Assembly: GCA_019636385.1 (NCBI GenBank)
Contig: JAHBXT010000007.1
Coordinates: 124,001-188,000, forward strand
Length of the DNA: 64,000 nucleotides
Direction of reading: 5' to 3'
From: Pirellulaceae bacterium
GTDB lineage: Bacteria > Planctomycetota > Planctomycetia > Pirellulales > Pirellulaceae
The translations under genes and the position numbers were made by a program. Of this stretch, positions 34,474 through 44,710 are shown one piece after another (the first letter of the stretch is position 1; every line of letters begins with the position of its first letter). The notes beneath the pieces were generated by a model. That model saw nothing but the letters and a program-made list of their open reading frames with translations, did not search any database and had not been told where the DNA came from.

Positions 34474-36654
34474 CTAGCGAACCAGGGGCACTACATCAGC
34501 CGAGCGCGCAGTTCGGCGGATGGCCTCCAAGAATTGAGTCGTCTCTTCTTGGACCAGTTGCACGCCAGCATCGTCTGTTTTCACCTCTGCGCGGAACCGG
34601 TGCATGCCTGGAGCTGATGCCAATGCAATAATCTTCAGCGTCACGGTTTCGCCAGGTTTGATCTGAACAATAGGCTCAAAACGAACTTGACCAGGCATGA
34701 GCTGATGGCGATGCCCCTCGGCGCGTACCGGTTCAATATCGTTGGAGAACAGTCCAGCCACCAATACCTGTTGGACAGTCTTGGACCCACGATTGGCCAA
34801 AGCAAGTTCGTATACAACTTCGCTGCCCACAGATGCCGGACCACTCGGATCGCTGACCATAAGTTTCAAATCGGTAACCGCCTTGACTTGCGTGACTGCA
34901 TCGCTGCGCACCGCACTACCTGTGCTAGTAGAGCAGTCGGCCGTTACGTGATTGTCGCCCTCCCTCGCCAACGCGACTTGAAACTGAATTTCCTGCGAAC
35001 CGCCAGGAGACAACTGGTCGAGGTTCCACACGAGAATGCCCGACTGGTTGACCAAGTCGGGTGGTGCATTCAGCAAGCGAGCGTCAGATGGCAGATGGAT
35101 TCGCGTGCACACTGCTCGGGCTACCGCGTCTCCATGATTGCTCAGTCGTACCTCATAGGTCGATGCCGATCCGTAATACGCCAATTCGGGTGCATCCAGT
35201 TGAATATCCAATCGCGACTGGCGAACATGCACTCCGGTTTCCGTACGAGTCGCCAAGCCGCCGCGAGCCCTGGCATCGGCAGTAATATTCATTTTACCAG
35301 GTTGTTTAAAAACCAATTCGACGTCAATCGCCTCGGACCCACCGGCGGTAACTGTACCCACATCCAGCGAGCTAGAGCCAAACTCTTGCGCCGCGAGCGT
35401 CACCACGACATCATGCGCATCTGCTGTCCCACGATTAAGAACTTGTAGTCGGTATGTATTGGCTTCGGCGTAGTTAACCTCGCCGGGTCCCTGCAATTGC
35501 AATTCCAGGGCCGGCGAAATGACTTCGATGGGCGTTCGTCCTTCTAATGGTTGAAAAGTCCATTCGAGCCCCACAGAAAAGTCGATACCAGTTTGAGCCG
35601 CGATTTGCAGGGGAACTGCAACTTGTTCGCCCGGTCCCATTGTGTCGAACATACAGGTTACCAGCGTTGCGCCGTCGGCCAATTGTTCGGCGGTAATCCG
35701 GTTCTGATGGTTGGTAGGAGGTTGCAATTGGACGCCTCTGGGAACATCCAAGCGCACGATTAGACCCGGTACTTGCATCTGACTTTCATTGACGACCTCT
35801 AGAAAGTACTGCTGCGCCGATCCGACTTCAACGACGTTCGGTCCGCGTAGCGCAACATGAACGTTCGGTGCCTGCACTGCCAAGCGCCTCTCAGCAACCT
35901 TTGGCGGTCCGCGCCGAGTGTCAGATTGAGCACTCGAGGGACGTAGGTTCGACTGCAACTTCGGTGCGGCGAATGGAGGCGCAGAGCCTGCCTCACTGCT
36001 GCCAGCTTCCGATGTCATCTTTTCGACCAATGGAAGGCTTTGTTGAATGCTTGGCGGGTCGCTGCTGATGCCCATGCCGGTGTCTTCACCACTCTCACCG
36101 GTGTCGCCATGAACCGGAAGTGGCGGCAATGAGCTAACTCGCTGAGGTTGACTTAGTGGCTGGGGCAGTGACTGGCTAGCAGTCGGTGCTGGCTCAGCGA
36201 TGCTGCGTCGCACAGGTACCCGTGAGACCTTAGGAGATTGAAGTGCGGGCGTAGTTGGCGCACCCTGCACTTGATTGTGTTGAATCGTTGCATTCTGCGC
36301 CTGGCTATCAACCAATTCGGCCTGGATCGTCGAAATGGAATTTTCCGGCGCTGGCTGAACAGTAAAATCAGCTCGCAACTTGTAAGGTGATCCCGTCGAG
36401 TAGTCTCGATCTGATTCAGGCGAGCGCAGGGCGGCTGGCAATGTGCGAGTCGGTCCGGCGTCCGAACGGGACGGGCTGCGCACCATCTTGACTGCTGCCG
36501 GAATGCTTGTGGATGTAGTTTGACGGGATTCCGACTGGCCGTAGATTTTGGTGGCCAATGGCCCTGCAACCTGAAGACTCAAAGCGCAACACAGCGCAGA
36601 CCGGATCCAACTAATCTTCACTCTACGTAGTAATTGATGTCTGCTGCAATTCAT
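34474..36654 (-). CDS. Secreted protein with DUF11/CARDB-type repeats
   Basis: The 726-residue protein has an N-terminal signal (basic MNCSRHQLLRRVK then a hydrophobic run) and a low-complexity Ser/Pro/Gln region to about residue 255. Four immunoglobulin-like repeats follow at about 265-370, 375-480, 485-590 and 600-700, each starting with 'G...V..G....Y...V.N.G' (for example LAYYGSASTYEVRLSNHGDA). These are the DUF11/CARDB repeats common in planctomycete envelope and surface proteins. It is divergent from the large VWA protein gene across a 652-nt gap, so the two may share regulation. No catalytic motif is visible. Confidence 0.78.
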   Translation of the reverse strand: MNCSRHQLLRRVKISWIRSALCCALSLQVAGPLATKIYGQSESRQTTSTSIPAAVKMVRSPSRSDAGPTRTLPAALRSPESDRDYSTGSPYKLRADFTVQPAPENSISTIQAELVDSQAQNATIQHNQVQGAPTTPALQSPKVSRVPVRRSIAEPAPTASQSLPQPLSQPQRVSSLPPLPVHGDTGESGEDTGMGISSDPPSIQQSLPLVEKMTSEAGSSEAGSAPPFAAPKLQSNLRPSSAQSDTRRGPPKVAERRLAVQAPNVHVALRGPNVVEVGSAQQYFLEVVNESQMQVPGLIVRLDVPRGVQLQPPTNHQNRITAEQLADGATLVTCMFDTMGPGEQVAVPLQIAAQTGIDFSVGLEWTFQPLEGRTPIEVISPALELQLQGPGEVNYAEANTYRLQVLNRGTADAHDVVVTLAAQEFGSSSLDVGTVTAGGSEAIDVELVFKQPGKMNITADARARGGLATRTETGVHVRQSRLDIQLDAPELAYYGSASTYEVRLSNHGDAVARAVCTRIHLPSDARLLNAPPDLVNQSGILVWNLDQLSPGGSQEIQFQVALAREGDNHVTADCSTSTGSAVRSDAVTQVKAVTDLKLMVSDPSGPASVGSEVVYELALANRGSKTVQQVLVAGLFSNDIEPVRAEGHRHQLMPGQVRFEPIVQIKPGETVTLKIIALASAPGMHRFRAEVKTDDAGVQLVQEETTQFLEAIRRTARSADVVPLVR

Positions 36655-37306
36655 TCCAATTCACTCCCGTAACGCTGATTTGCTCGGCACCACGCATTGC
36701 CCCGTTACGTCGGTCACCTACGGCATGCTCCCGTAGAGAACGGAGCGCTCCAGCTCAGGTAATCGACCGTCTCAACCTCTATCGACCAAGTTAAGCTGTA
36801 ACGATTAGCCAATCTTTTCGGCTTGAGTTCATTTCTGGAGCCAGTGGAAACAAATGATGGTCGCTTCGGTACTTCTGCTGTCGAATTGCAACCCGTTGTT
36901 GCATTTTGCAACGTTCAGCGGATGATTGCTGTGGCCGACGGACATTCGCTTGATTCGTGTTAGTCACGCCGCCGGGGCAATAAAGGCATAGGATTTGCAA
37001 CGATTAGCATCTGCCTGGCTTGCCGATCTCGCCCACCCATAGCCATTATTCGGTGCCGGCACAAAATTTGCACCTAGTGGCCAGTTCACCTGTCGGCGAC
37101 CGTGTGCTGGAGCCGGTTTGACAGGGGCGGGCACCCTATATTCGTAACGCCAAAATTGCTCTGAAGTTCAATCTGTCTGGTTTTTTGTAGCAGTTCGAGG
37201 GCTGGGTGAATAAAATGCAACACAGCGCTGGCCGCCTGCGTATCAAACCACCCACAAGAGCTACTTCATAATTTCCGATCGCAACAAACTGTTCAGGTGA
37301 TGATTT
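36655..37306. other. 652-nt divergent intergenic region without a gene
   Basis: No frame on either strand resembles a gene. AACGATTAGC occurs twice (36799 and 36997). AGGTGA lies 8 nt before the ATG at 37307 and supports that start. A TTGACA (37118) and TATATT (37137) are only 13 nt apart, too close for a standard promoter. The gap must hold promoters for both divergent secreted-protein genes. Confidence 0.4.
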
Positions 37307-40300
37307 ATGTCTGGCATTCCTAATTGCTTCACTTCTGGAATGGTTATTCGCTTTATCAAGTCGCTAGCGTTTATCGCGATACTCGCCTGGACTTCGTTGG
37401 CGTTTGCTGACCAAGGGGCTGCCAGTCGCTGGTCCACCTTTAACGAAGGTCAACATCAGCTCTATGCTCTATGCCTTCAGCCTGGCCAACAACAGGACTA
37501 CGCGCGCCCCGACGGCTACGAAATAGCAGTGCTGTTTGACACCTCTGCATCGCAAACAGGTTGGATTCGTCGTGAAGCGCTCGAGGTACTGGAAGAGCTG
37601 GTTGCGACGCTACCGGTTGGGGCTCAGGTGGGACTGATTGCCTGTGATATTCAAGCGGTGCCGATGACAACCGGTCTGGTATCACCCAGCGATCCGGCTT
37701 GGCAACAAGCGCTGGAAAGACTTAGGCAGCGTGTCCCCTTGGGGGCTACCAATTTGTCAGGCGCGATTCGATCGGCGGCCGAATTGCTTGGCAACAAACC
37801 AACGATGCAGCGGACGATCATCTACCTGGGCGATGGCGTAAATCGTAGCCAGTTCTTAACACCGGGCGAGCATCGGATGTTAATTGACGATCTGGTTAGC
37901 CGACAGATCACGTTTTCGTCATTGGCCATTGGCCCGTTTACCGATGTTAATACCTTAGCAGCCATAGCCAATCACACCGGTGGTGTCCTCTACAATCGCG
38001 ATGCGATAACCGAATCAACACAAGTGATTGGTCGCAATTTAGGACTTAGCACTGCGCTACCTGTGGTCTGGATTGAGAATGCCGAACTGCCGCGCGGAAT
38101 TGCCAACCATTTCCCGCAGCGCTTTCCTCCGTTACGATTAGACCGGGATACGGTCGTGGTTGGTCAATTGGACGGTGATGTAGCCACGGGACAAGTCAAG
38201 TTGGTTGGCCTGGTTGCGGGACAACCGATTGAATTGAAATGGCAGGTGACCCCCGAGCCCAGTCACCCTGATATGGGTTTCTTGACGTCTGTGATCGACC
38301 GTGTTCGCTCTGATGGCGGGCTGAATTTGCCGGCACTGGGTTCCGATGGCCTGCGGTCGCTGAGCCATGCGTTGGCTGATGATGCTGTGTCGCTGATCAA
38401 GTCCGGAGAATTTGCGCTGCGATCCGGGCAGCCCGAAAGCGCTTTGCGAATTGCCGAAGAAGCGCTCAAGCGTGACCCCGAGAACCCCGCGGCCCTGCAA
38501 CTTCGCAAGGCATCTCTCAAAGCAATCGACGCTGACGACAAGAGCATTCCTGTCGGCAAGCTGATGCAGTTCAATGGACCGGCAGCGGCAGATCGAGCAC
38601 AATCTTCTCTGTTGTCGGAAACTCTGGCCGCCAGCGACTTATTGGCTCAGGAGCAGGAATTGCGACGCGCGGCTGCTCAAGCCATGCAGCAGCACGTTCG
38701 CCATCAGCTCGGCGATGCTCGCAAATTGTCGTCGCAAGATCCCACTGGCGTCAAAAATTCACTCAAGCTGTTGTTGGAAGAGGTCGATTCCACCACCGAC
38801 GTCGATGCCGCCACCCGACAGCAATTGCGAGACCAAATCGGCTCGGCCATCGCCCAGGCTTCGCTACAGGAAGTCAAACTCCGACAACGGCTGGCCCAAT
38901 CCGAAGTGGTACGAGCACAGGCTGATGCTGCCCAGCGGATTCTGAATGATACCAGGCGTAGCCAAGAATCACTGAAGCAGCTCGTCGAGCACTTCAACTA
39001 TTTGATGGCTCAGCAGCGTTACTTGGAGGCCTCTAAGGATGTTTCTCCAGAAATTGAAAAGCAGGTGCCCGATTCGGTACTGGCTGTGGTGACTCGTGAA
39101 GAAAGCTCGCTGTTATCGAATCAAGCGCTGGTGATGGATGCATTTAAGCGCCGTGAGCAAGGCTTCATCGACGCCATGCGTGGTGTGGAAGAAGCAGCGG
39201 TACCGTTTGATGGCTATCCGTCACCGGTCATCTATCCGCCACCCGAAATCTGGCAAGCATTGTCGGCACGTCGCAAGGAGCGTTATAGTGCTGTCAGCTT
39301 ATCCAGTGGCGACGACCAGGCGCGCGGAATTTATTCGGCGTTGAAACAGTCCACGAGCAACAATCAATTCAATGGACAACCGCTGTCGCAAGTGATTCAG
39401 GGCTTGGCAGATGAATTCAAGATTCCCATGTGGATGAATCTTGCCGAACTCGAGAACGATGGCATCGAACCTGACGCGCCAATCACCTTGGAATTGCCAC
39501 CTATTTCCTTACGCAGCCTATTGCGATTGCTGTTGGAACCATTGAATCTAACGTACATCGTCCGCAATGAAGTGCTGGAGATTACCACACTCGCCAGTGT
39601 TGAAAAGGATCCTGTCACGCGCATCTATCCAGTTGGTGACCTAGTTGTCCCCAGAATGCCCATGGGTGGCGGGATGATGGGCGGCATGATGGGTGGCATG
39701 GGCGGCGGCATGATGGGTGGCATGGGCGGCGGTATGGGCGGCATGGGCGGCGGCATGATGGGTGGCATGGGCGGCGGTATGGGTGGCATGGGCGGCGGTA
39801 TGGGCGGCATGGGCGGCGGTATGTTTGCCGTTCCCGACGACACCACCAAACAAGCCCCGACGGCTAAGCCTAAAACTACCGCGAGCACGGACCCGAAAAC
39901 CTGGGTCAGGCTGTATGAAAAGGCTGATGATCAGGCAACCGACAAGCTCAACACGCGTGTGCAGACCGTCGTTCAGCAGTGTGTTGAAGTAGCCGAAGCC
40001 CATCTCGAAGCCGGGCAACTCGATAAAGCTCGTGACGCATTCGAGAAAGTTATTCAGTTAATCGGTGGCTTGCTGAGCGCTGGCTACCCACAGCCATGGA
40101 TGTATCAGGCGCTGAGCCTGAGCATGGAAGCCTGCAATTATCCGGCTGAGGAAATCAAGCGTGTGCTGCTGAGTTCTATTGACTTTCAAGCCGACACGAC
40201 TCAAGCCTTCCAGATCGCTCGGCATATGGCAAACAAGGGCATGAAGCGCGACGCACTGCAACTGTTGCGTGACATCGCGCACGTCGAACCGCTGCGGTAC

Positions 40301-41326
40301 GATGTGTTCGCTTTAGCACTTCCACTGGCCAAAGAAACCGGTGATGTCGAGGCGCTGCGGTGGGTTTGTACGGGCATTCTGAGTAAGGCTTGGCCCAAAG
40401 AACATGCTTCACTGTTTGATGACGCACAGATGCTGGCGCAGGCTACGCTCATACGCATGTCCAAAGAAGGGCGTGTTATTGAATCAACCGCTCTGGAACA
40501 AGAGATTCATCAATCTTTACAACGCGATATTATTGTGCGCGTTAATTGGACTGGCCAAGCCGATCTTGATCTGCGCGTCCGCGAACCAGGGGGTACGATT
40601 TGTTCGTTGGCCAACCCAGTGACGCTCAGCGGCGGCACACTGGTTGGGGATGCTTCCGGCCTGAACGAAAAGCCGCAGTTGGAGGGATTCTCCGAATACT
40701 ACGTGTGCTCACAAGGCTATAGCGGACAGTACGATATCGTGATTCGTCGCGTATTAGGCGAAGTATCGGGTGGCAAAGCGACTGTAGAAATCTACACCGA
40801 CTATGGAACCCCGGAACAACAGTTTGCTTCACAAGTGGTGGACCTGAGCCAGAAAGATGCATTAATTCAAGTTGTCGTCAAGAATGGACGTAGACAGGAA
40901 CCAATTGCTGATACACAGTTGGCTGCTGTGAGAACAAAGCAACTGGCAACTAGCCGAGCTGTACTTGGTCAGATATCGGCAGGAGGAGCTTCCGCAGACA
41001 GCAGCGCCAGCAACTACAACTATTTTCGCCAATTGCAATTGCGCAATGCGCTTATCAACGGCCTTGGCTTTCCCGCAGGCCGCGGCGCCGTTGGCTATAC
41101 ACCAGTCATTACCACGCTTCCCGAAGGTGCCAACCTGTCTACAACGGGTGTCGTTTCCCCAGATCGACGCTATGTCCGACTGTCTCCTACGCCGTTTTTT
41201 ACCGGCATTGGCGAAATCTTCACCTTTAACTTTGTAACCGGAGAATCGGGGGCGGGCGGTGCTGGGATTGGTGGGGGCAATACGGGTGGTGGAGGGATCG
41301 GTGGTGGAGGCGGCGGAATCTTCTAA
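37307..41326 (+). CDS. Large secreted VWA-domain protein with STN-like region and Gly/Met repeats
   Basis: The 1339-residue protein starts with a signal peptide (hydrophobic residues about 18-34, LAFA-D). A von Willebrand A domain (about 70-250) shows the metal site DTSAS (Asp78), GATNLSGAI and LGDGVN. Next come a TPR-like stretch (about 365-400), a coiled-coil Gln/Arg-rich region (about 425-560) and a segment (about 685-765) like secretin short N-terminal (STN) domains (SLRSLLRLLLEPLNLTYIV). Residues 785-838 are a Gly/Met repeat. More TPR-like helices follow, then a beta domain like DUF2135 (VRVNWTGQADLDLRVREPGG), and a Gly-rich C-terminus ends in GGGGGGIF. Function is unknown; a surface or periplasmic scaffold is likely. 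Confidence 0.75.
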   Translation: MSGIPNCFTSGMVIRFIKSLAFIAILAWTSLAFADQGAASRWSTFNEGQHQLYALCLQPGQQQDYARPDGYEIAVLFDTSASQTGWIRREALEVLEELVATLPVGAQVGLIACDIQAVPMTTGLVSPSDPAWQQALERLRQRVPLGATNLSGAIRSAAELLGNKPTMQRTIIYLGDGVNRSQFLTPGEHRMLIDDLVSRQITFSSLAIGPFTDVNTLAAIANHTGGVLYNRDAITESTQVIGRNLGLSTALPVVWIENAELPRGIANHFPQRFPPLRLDRDTVVVGQLDGDVATGQVKLVGLVAGQPIELKWQVTPEPSHPDMGFLTSVIDRVRSDGGLNLPALGSDGLRSLSHALADDAVSLIKSGEFALRSGQPESALRIAEEALKRDPENPAALQLRKASLKAIDADDKSIPVGKLMQFNGPAAADRAQSSLLSETLAASDLLAQEQELRRAAAQAMQQHVRHQLGDARKLSSQDPTGVKNSLKLLLEEVDSTTDVDAATRQQLRDQIGSAIAQASLQEVKLRQRLAQSEVVRAQADAAQRILNDTRRSQESLKQLVEHFNYLMAQQRYLEASKDVSPEIEKQVPDSVLAVVTREESSLLSNQALVMDAFKRREQGFIDAMRGVEEAAVPFDGYPSPVIYPPPEIWQALSARRKERYSAVSLSSGDDQARGIYSALKQSTSNNQFNGQPLSQVIQGLADEFKIPMWMNLAELENDGIEPDAPITLELPPISLRSLLRLLLEPLNLTYIVRNEVLEITTLASVEKDPVTRIYPVGDLVVPRMPMGGGMMGGMMGGMGGGMMGGMGGGMGGMGGGMMGGMGGGMGGMGGGMGGMGGGMFAVPDDTTKQAPTAKPKTTASTDPKTWVRLYEKADDQATDKLNTRVQTVVQQCVEVAEAHLEAGQLDKARDAFEKVIQLIGGLLSAGYPQPWMYQALSLSMEACNYPAEEIKRVLLSSIDFQADTTQAFQIARHMANKGMKRDALQLLRDIAHVEPLRYDVFALALPLAKETGDVEALRWVCTGILSKAWPKEHASLFDDAQMLAQATLIRMSKEGRVIESTALEQEIHQSLQRDIIVRVNWTGQADLDLRVREPGGTICSLANPVTLSGGTLVGDASGLNEKPQLEGFSEYYVCSQGYSGQYDIVIRRVLGEVSGGKATVEIYTDYGTPEQQFASQVVDLSQKDALIQVVVKNGRRQEPIADTQLAAVRTKQLATSRAVLGQISAGGASADSSASNYNYFRQLQLRNALINGLGFPAGRGAVGYTPVITTLPEGANLSTTGVVSPDRRYVRLSPTPFFTGIGEIFTFNFVTGESGAGGAGIGGGNTGGGGIGGGGGGIF
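39660..39822 (+). repeat. In-frame Gly-Gly-Met low-complexity repeat
   Basis: Imperfect tandem units of about 12-15 nt (GGCATGGGCGGCGGTATG and variants) encode a run of GGM, GGGM and GGMM inside the VWA protein. Pro-rich frames on the opposite strand here are artefacts of this repeat. The tract could vary in length between strains. Confidence 0.85.
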
Positions 41327-41505
41327 TTCTGCCTGCGGCTGTAAAATTTGGGTTGCAATTTGCAAGAATCATAGCCGCGAATTAGCCCTAGCAAATGCTG
41401 GCAATTGACGCTGTCATGGGAACCGCTGGAAGAAGCCTTGCGATGTGAGCGTGTAATTTGCGAAACTGCGGTAAACTGCATCGCATCTCGCATGGCCCGC
41501 CGACA

Positions 41506-42669
41506 ATGCTACTGACTCGCATCGATCGCTATCTACTGCTACTTTATTTTCGCATCCTGCTGATCTGCTTTGTGTCGATTGCGGGCTTGATGATCGTCAT
41601 TCATTTGTTCAGCAACTTGGATGACTTTGATCGACACGCCCAACAACAGCAAACGTCAGTACTGACAACGCTAGCCGGCTATTATGGCCCATTTTCGTTA
41701 TCTGTATTCGAACGAGTCAGCGCGATGCTGGCGCTTTTGGCCTTGTTGTTTACGATCGGATGGATCAATAAGACAAATGAACTGACCGCGCTACTCGCGG
41801 CAGGTATTACCAAACGCCGTGTGGCTCGGCCACTGCTGGCAGCCTCGTTTTGCGTAATCGCCAGTGCTGCGGTGCTGCGGGAGACGGCCATTCCGCGCTA
41901 CCAAGACCGGCTGGACCGCAAGCCCAGTGATTTGACCGGTGATTTGCCACGACCTATTCGACCGGCCTATGATCCGCAAACAGTAACTCTCATTCACGGT
42001 CGCCATCTTGTGCCGGTGCGGCATGAAATCGTGGATATTCATCTGAAGATTCAAGGCGGACCGTTGCTCGACGGAATCGGAAACAAGCTGCTCGCGAACC
42101 TGGGGACCTACCTCGAAGCCACAGTCGAACATCCTGCAGGCTATCTACTAAGCGGCGTTCACCTGCCGCGCAACATCGACTCGCGGCCATCGGTCTACGA
42201 TCCCATCACTCAATCACCATTGCTGTTGACTCGGCACGATCACCCGTGGCTGGAGCCCGGTAGCTGCCTGTTTGTCAGCACGGTGGGCTATGAAACGCTG
42301 CGAGGCGGCAATACCTGGCAACAATTCGCCTCCACACCGGAATTAATCACTCAACTGAAGGCCGAAAGACTACCGCTGGCCGGCAATGATTTACGTGTTA
42401 GCATTCATCAGCGACTGGTTCGGCCTGCGATCGACTGGACGGTGCTGCTCTTGGGAATTCCTGTACTTCTATCGCGTCCCGATCGCCACATGTTTTGGCT
42501 AGCGGGAGTCAGCATTGGCATGGTCGGCGGCTTTACGGCAGTGGTCATGGGACTGGCCGCAATTGGGTCGACCGGCTATCTGCTGTCGCCACAATTGGCC
42601 GTGTGGCTACCGTTGTTAGTCTTTCTGCCATGGGGTTGGGCCAAGACCCACCAAGCCCTGGAAACTTAG
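41506..42669 (+). CDS. LptF/LptG-type lipopolysaccharide export permease
   Basis: Starting at the ATG before LLTRIDRYLLLLYFR gives 387 residues, the normal length for an LptF/LptG subunit of the LptB2FG transporter. A first transmembrane helix (LLLYFRILLICFVSIAGLMIV) is followed by two more (about 55-75 and 95-115), a periplasmic beta-jellyroll region (about 140-290), and three C-terminal helices (TVLLLGIPVLLS; HMFWLAGVSIGMVGGF; AVWLPLLVFLPWGW). 'NELTALLAAGITKRRVARPL' is the conserved coupling segment. An upstream start would add 16 non-homologous residues. Only one permease gene is present; LptF versus LptG is undecided. It follows the VWA gene by 179 nt. Confidence 0.82.
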   Translation: MLLTRIDRYLLLLYFRILLICFVSIAGLMIVIHLFSNLDDFDRHAQQQQTSVLTTLAGYYGPFSLSVFERVSAMLALLALLFTIGWINKTNELTALLAAGITKRRVARPLLAASFCVIASAAVLRETAIPRYQDRLDRKPSDLTGDLPRPIRPAYDPQTVTLIHGRHLVPVRHEIVDIHLKIQGGPLLDGIGNKLLANLGTYLEATVEHPAGYLLSGVHLPRNIDSRPSVYDPITQSPLLLTRHDHPWLEPGSCLFVSTVGYETLRGGNTWQQFASTPELITQLKAERLPLAGNDLRVSIHQRLVRPAIDWTVLLLGIPVLLSRPDRHMFWLAGVSIGMVGGFTAVVMGLAAIGSTGYLLSPQLAVWLPLLVFLPWGWAKTHQALET

Positions 42670-42685
42670 TAAACGACAGGCTCCC

Positions 42686-43303
42686 CTAACTCGATTTGTA
42701 CAGAAATGGATTGAGCGTACAATCGTTGTACATCTTCAACTGACGATAGGTCTGATGCCGCTTTCGCCCCTGCTGCATATCACACAACAGCTCGTCGAGA
42801 GACTGCGCCAAATCGGCTTGCTGCCTCCGGCAGATTTCGATGCGTTTGCGAACCATCTGCCGGTGTTGTTCATCGGCATCTAACCGCTCCAATTGCTTTT
42901 CATAATGGTAGATTCTGAGCGCCATAATGCTCAACCGATCAACGACACTGCCTGGCGTTTCGGTGTTCAACCTCGCACCAGGACCGGCAACAATGCCTGC
43001 TGCGGCTAGTCTCTCGGCAAGCCAGTCATCCAGCTTTTCGATGTAGTCGTTGCGCAATTGATTCAACCTGTCAATGTTGCGCTTGACTTGCGCAATTTCG
43101 CTATCGGAAGCGATTGGACTGCGTGCCTGGTCTTCCCAGTGCCACAACTCAAAGTTGTACCGATGCTGCTGACACACCAAGCCCAAATAACCCGTGTCGG
43201 AGTTACCCATCGGTGCGGTCTGCCAGGCTCGCACCATCCGCGCGTGCAACTCTAGCACTTGACCGACATCGATCAACGGCTTGGCAACAGCGGCATCATT
43301 CAT
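42686..43303 (-). CDS. DUF4254 family protein
   Basis: This is a 205-residue, mainly helical cytoplasmic protein of the DUF4254 family. The family pattern is easy to see: CQQHRYNFELWHWEDQARSP, then 'IAQVKRNIDRLNQLRNDYIEKLD', then LNTETPGSVVDRLSIMALRI. The function of the family is unknown; in other bacteria it is often found near lipopolysaccharide or glycosyltransferase genes. Here it is convergent with the LptF/G-type permease (17 nt between stops). Confidence 0.85.
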   Translation of the reverse strand: MNDAAVAKPLIDVGQVLELHARMVRAWQTAPMGNSDTGYLGLVCQQHRYNFELWHWEDQARSPIASDSEIAQVKRNIDRLNQLRNDYIEKLDDWLAERLAAAGIVAGPGARLNTETPGSVVDRLSIMALRIYHYEKQLERLDADEQHRQMVRKRIEICRRQQADLAQSLDELLCDMQQGRKRHQTYRQLKMYNDCTLNPFLYKSS

Positions 43304-43517
43304 CGCCTATTACTCGCTAGCATTAATTGCCACTCGTCGTGCAAATGCCGCCAAACGGAAGCGACCTCAGCAACGTGGATTGTAGCTATCAAAACCTAGG
43401 TAGCCTAGCGCAGGGTTTAGGGCATCGCTACACTCTGCCTCATTTTACTCAAACATTCATGGGGGGAACGACCGATACAACCCGCAGGAAATGTTGCCGC
43501 CGATTAAGGATTCAATT

Positions 43518-44654
43518 ATGCGACGATTTGAACTGGCTCTACTTGGTTTGTTGCTTTTGCCTGGCGGTGCGTTGCAGGCTCAGAATGGCAATTTTGTACC
43601 CGGACATGGCGTCGAACTGGACAATGTGGGCGACGATTTTGAAGATCCAAACTGGAAGTACATTTTTAATGAACCCAAGAGTACAGAAGAGAACAATGAG
43701 CAGCAAAACCTACCACTTGGCAAGTCAGCCAATGGACGCTGGTTCGAAGGTGCCAAGCGTGGGCAACCCGATGTCGTTGAGCGCATCGATACGCCACCTG
43801 GGGGCTTGCCCGGCAGCTTGGGTTCACTCTTGCTGCAATCCCTGCATACCGGCATCCCGAATCGACCAAGTCACAAGATGCAGCAAGAAGATTTCATCTT
43901 AAACATTCAGTATCGCACGGGCGGTACCATTCCCATCAGCAAGAATCCGAGTGTCACGACGCGCGTCTACATGCCACCGATCGACCAGTGGGATCGCCGC
44001 AGCGGCACTCACTTTACCTTTCGTGTAGCCCTTGAAACCACCAAGACAGTTCCTGGCAAGATACTGGTCTTCACCACCAAAAAAGAGAACGAAGTCTATT
44101 GGCCAGGCTTGTTCGTGTGCCTGGAACCCAAGGAACTGACCAAGCGCGCCGAAGATCGCATTTTTTTCCGAATTCGTTCTAACGGCAATGGCGGCGACAT
44201 GCCGGGGCCCGAGATTACCACGCTCGGTTGGTGGACGATGGGGCTAGCTGTTTCAGCCAATGGAGCCGTCCACTATTACGCCAAGCCCGGTGTAGAGGAC
44301 TTGACTGCCGAAGATCATATCGCAACGCAGTATCCTTACGGCTACCGCGCCGAACGATTTCGATCGGCCTTCTTTAACGTAGTCAATGGCGACAATGGAA
44401 GAGATTGGACTGCACCTTGGATCATTGACGACACGCGAGTCTACCTAGGTACCGGCCCCAGCCAATTGGCGCGGACCGCTCCGACGGCAAGTAATCCGGC
44501 AGCACGGGTTGCTAGACAATCCACAACTCCTGCTCGACAATCCACACCTCCTGCTGCACCTGTCACGTCCAATCGTAACGCACTACAGGCCGGCGACAGC
44601 GACAGCGACGAAGGAGCCCCTGCTGACTCGGCTGATTTGGATTATTTTCGATAG
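43518..44654 (+). CDS. Exported protein of unknown function
   Basis: The start is the ATG preceding RRFELALLGLLLLPGG, because TAAGGA lies 8 nt upstream and a signal peptide begins there at once. A start nine codons upstream is open but lacks this. The mature part (378 residues before processing) has a beta-rich core (about 110-300) with 'HFTFRVALETTKTV', 'VYWPGLFVCLEPKEL' and 'IFFRIRSNGNGGDMPGP', which may be a jellyroll of the lectin or glucanase kind. A low-complexity Ala/Thr/Gln tail follows. I do not recognise the family. It is convergent with the regulator gene. Confidence 0.7.
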   Translation: MRRFELALLGLLLLPGGALQAQNGNFVPGHGVELDNVGDDFEDPNWKYIFNEPKSTEENNEQQNLPLGKSANGRWFEGAKRGQPDVVERIDTPPGGLPGSLGSLLLQSLHTGIPNRPSHKMQQEDFILNIQYRTGGTIPISKNPSVTTRVYMPPIDQWDRRSGTHFTFRVALETTKTVPGKILVFTTKKENEVYWPGLFVCLEPKELTKRAEDRIFFRIRSNGNGGDMPGPEITTLGWWTMGLAVSANGAVHYYAKPGVEDLTAEDHIATQYPYGYRAERFRSAFFNVVNGDNGRDWTAPWIIDDTRVYLGTGPSQLARTAPTASNPAARVARQSTTPARQSTPPAAPVTSNRNALQAGDSDSDEGAPADSADLDYFR

Positions 44655-44710
44655 CCACGCTAACACCAGCGGCTCGTTCACCCTGGGCGGCGTTGTGGTC
44701 AGCGAACTAT

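Noticed and set aside
37118..37142. TTGACA and TATATT upstream of the VWA gene as a sigma-70 promoter
   Set aside because: The spacer is only 13 nt, too short for a standard promoter.
39625..40018. Pro- and His/Ala-rich reading frames opposite the Gly/Met repeat
   Set aside because: They are reverse readings of the repeat and have no start site or family resemblance.
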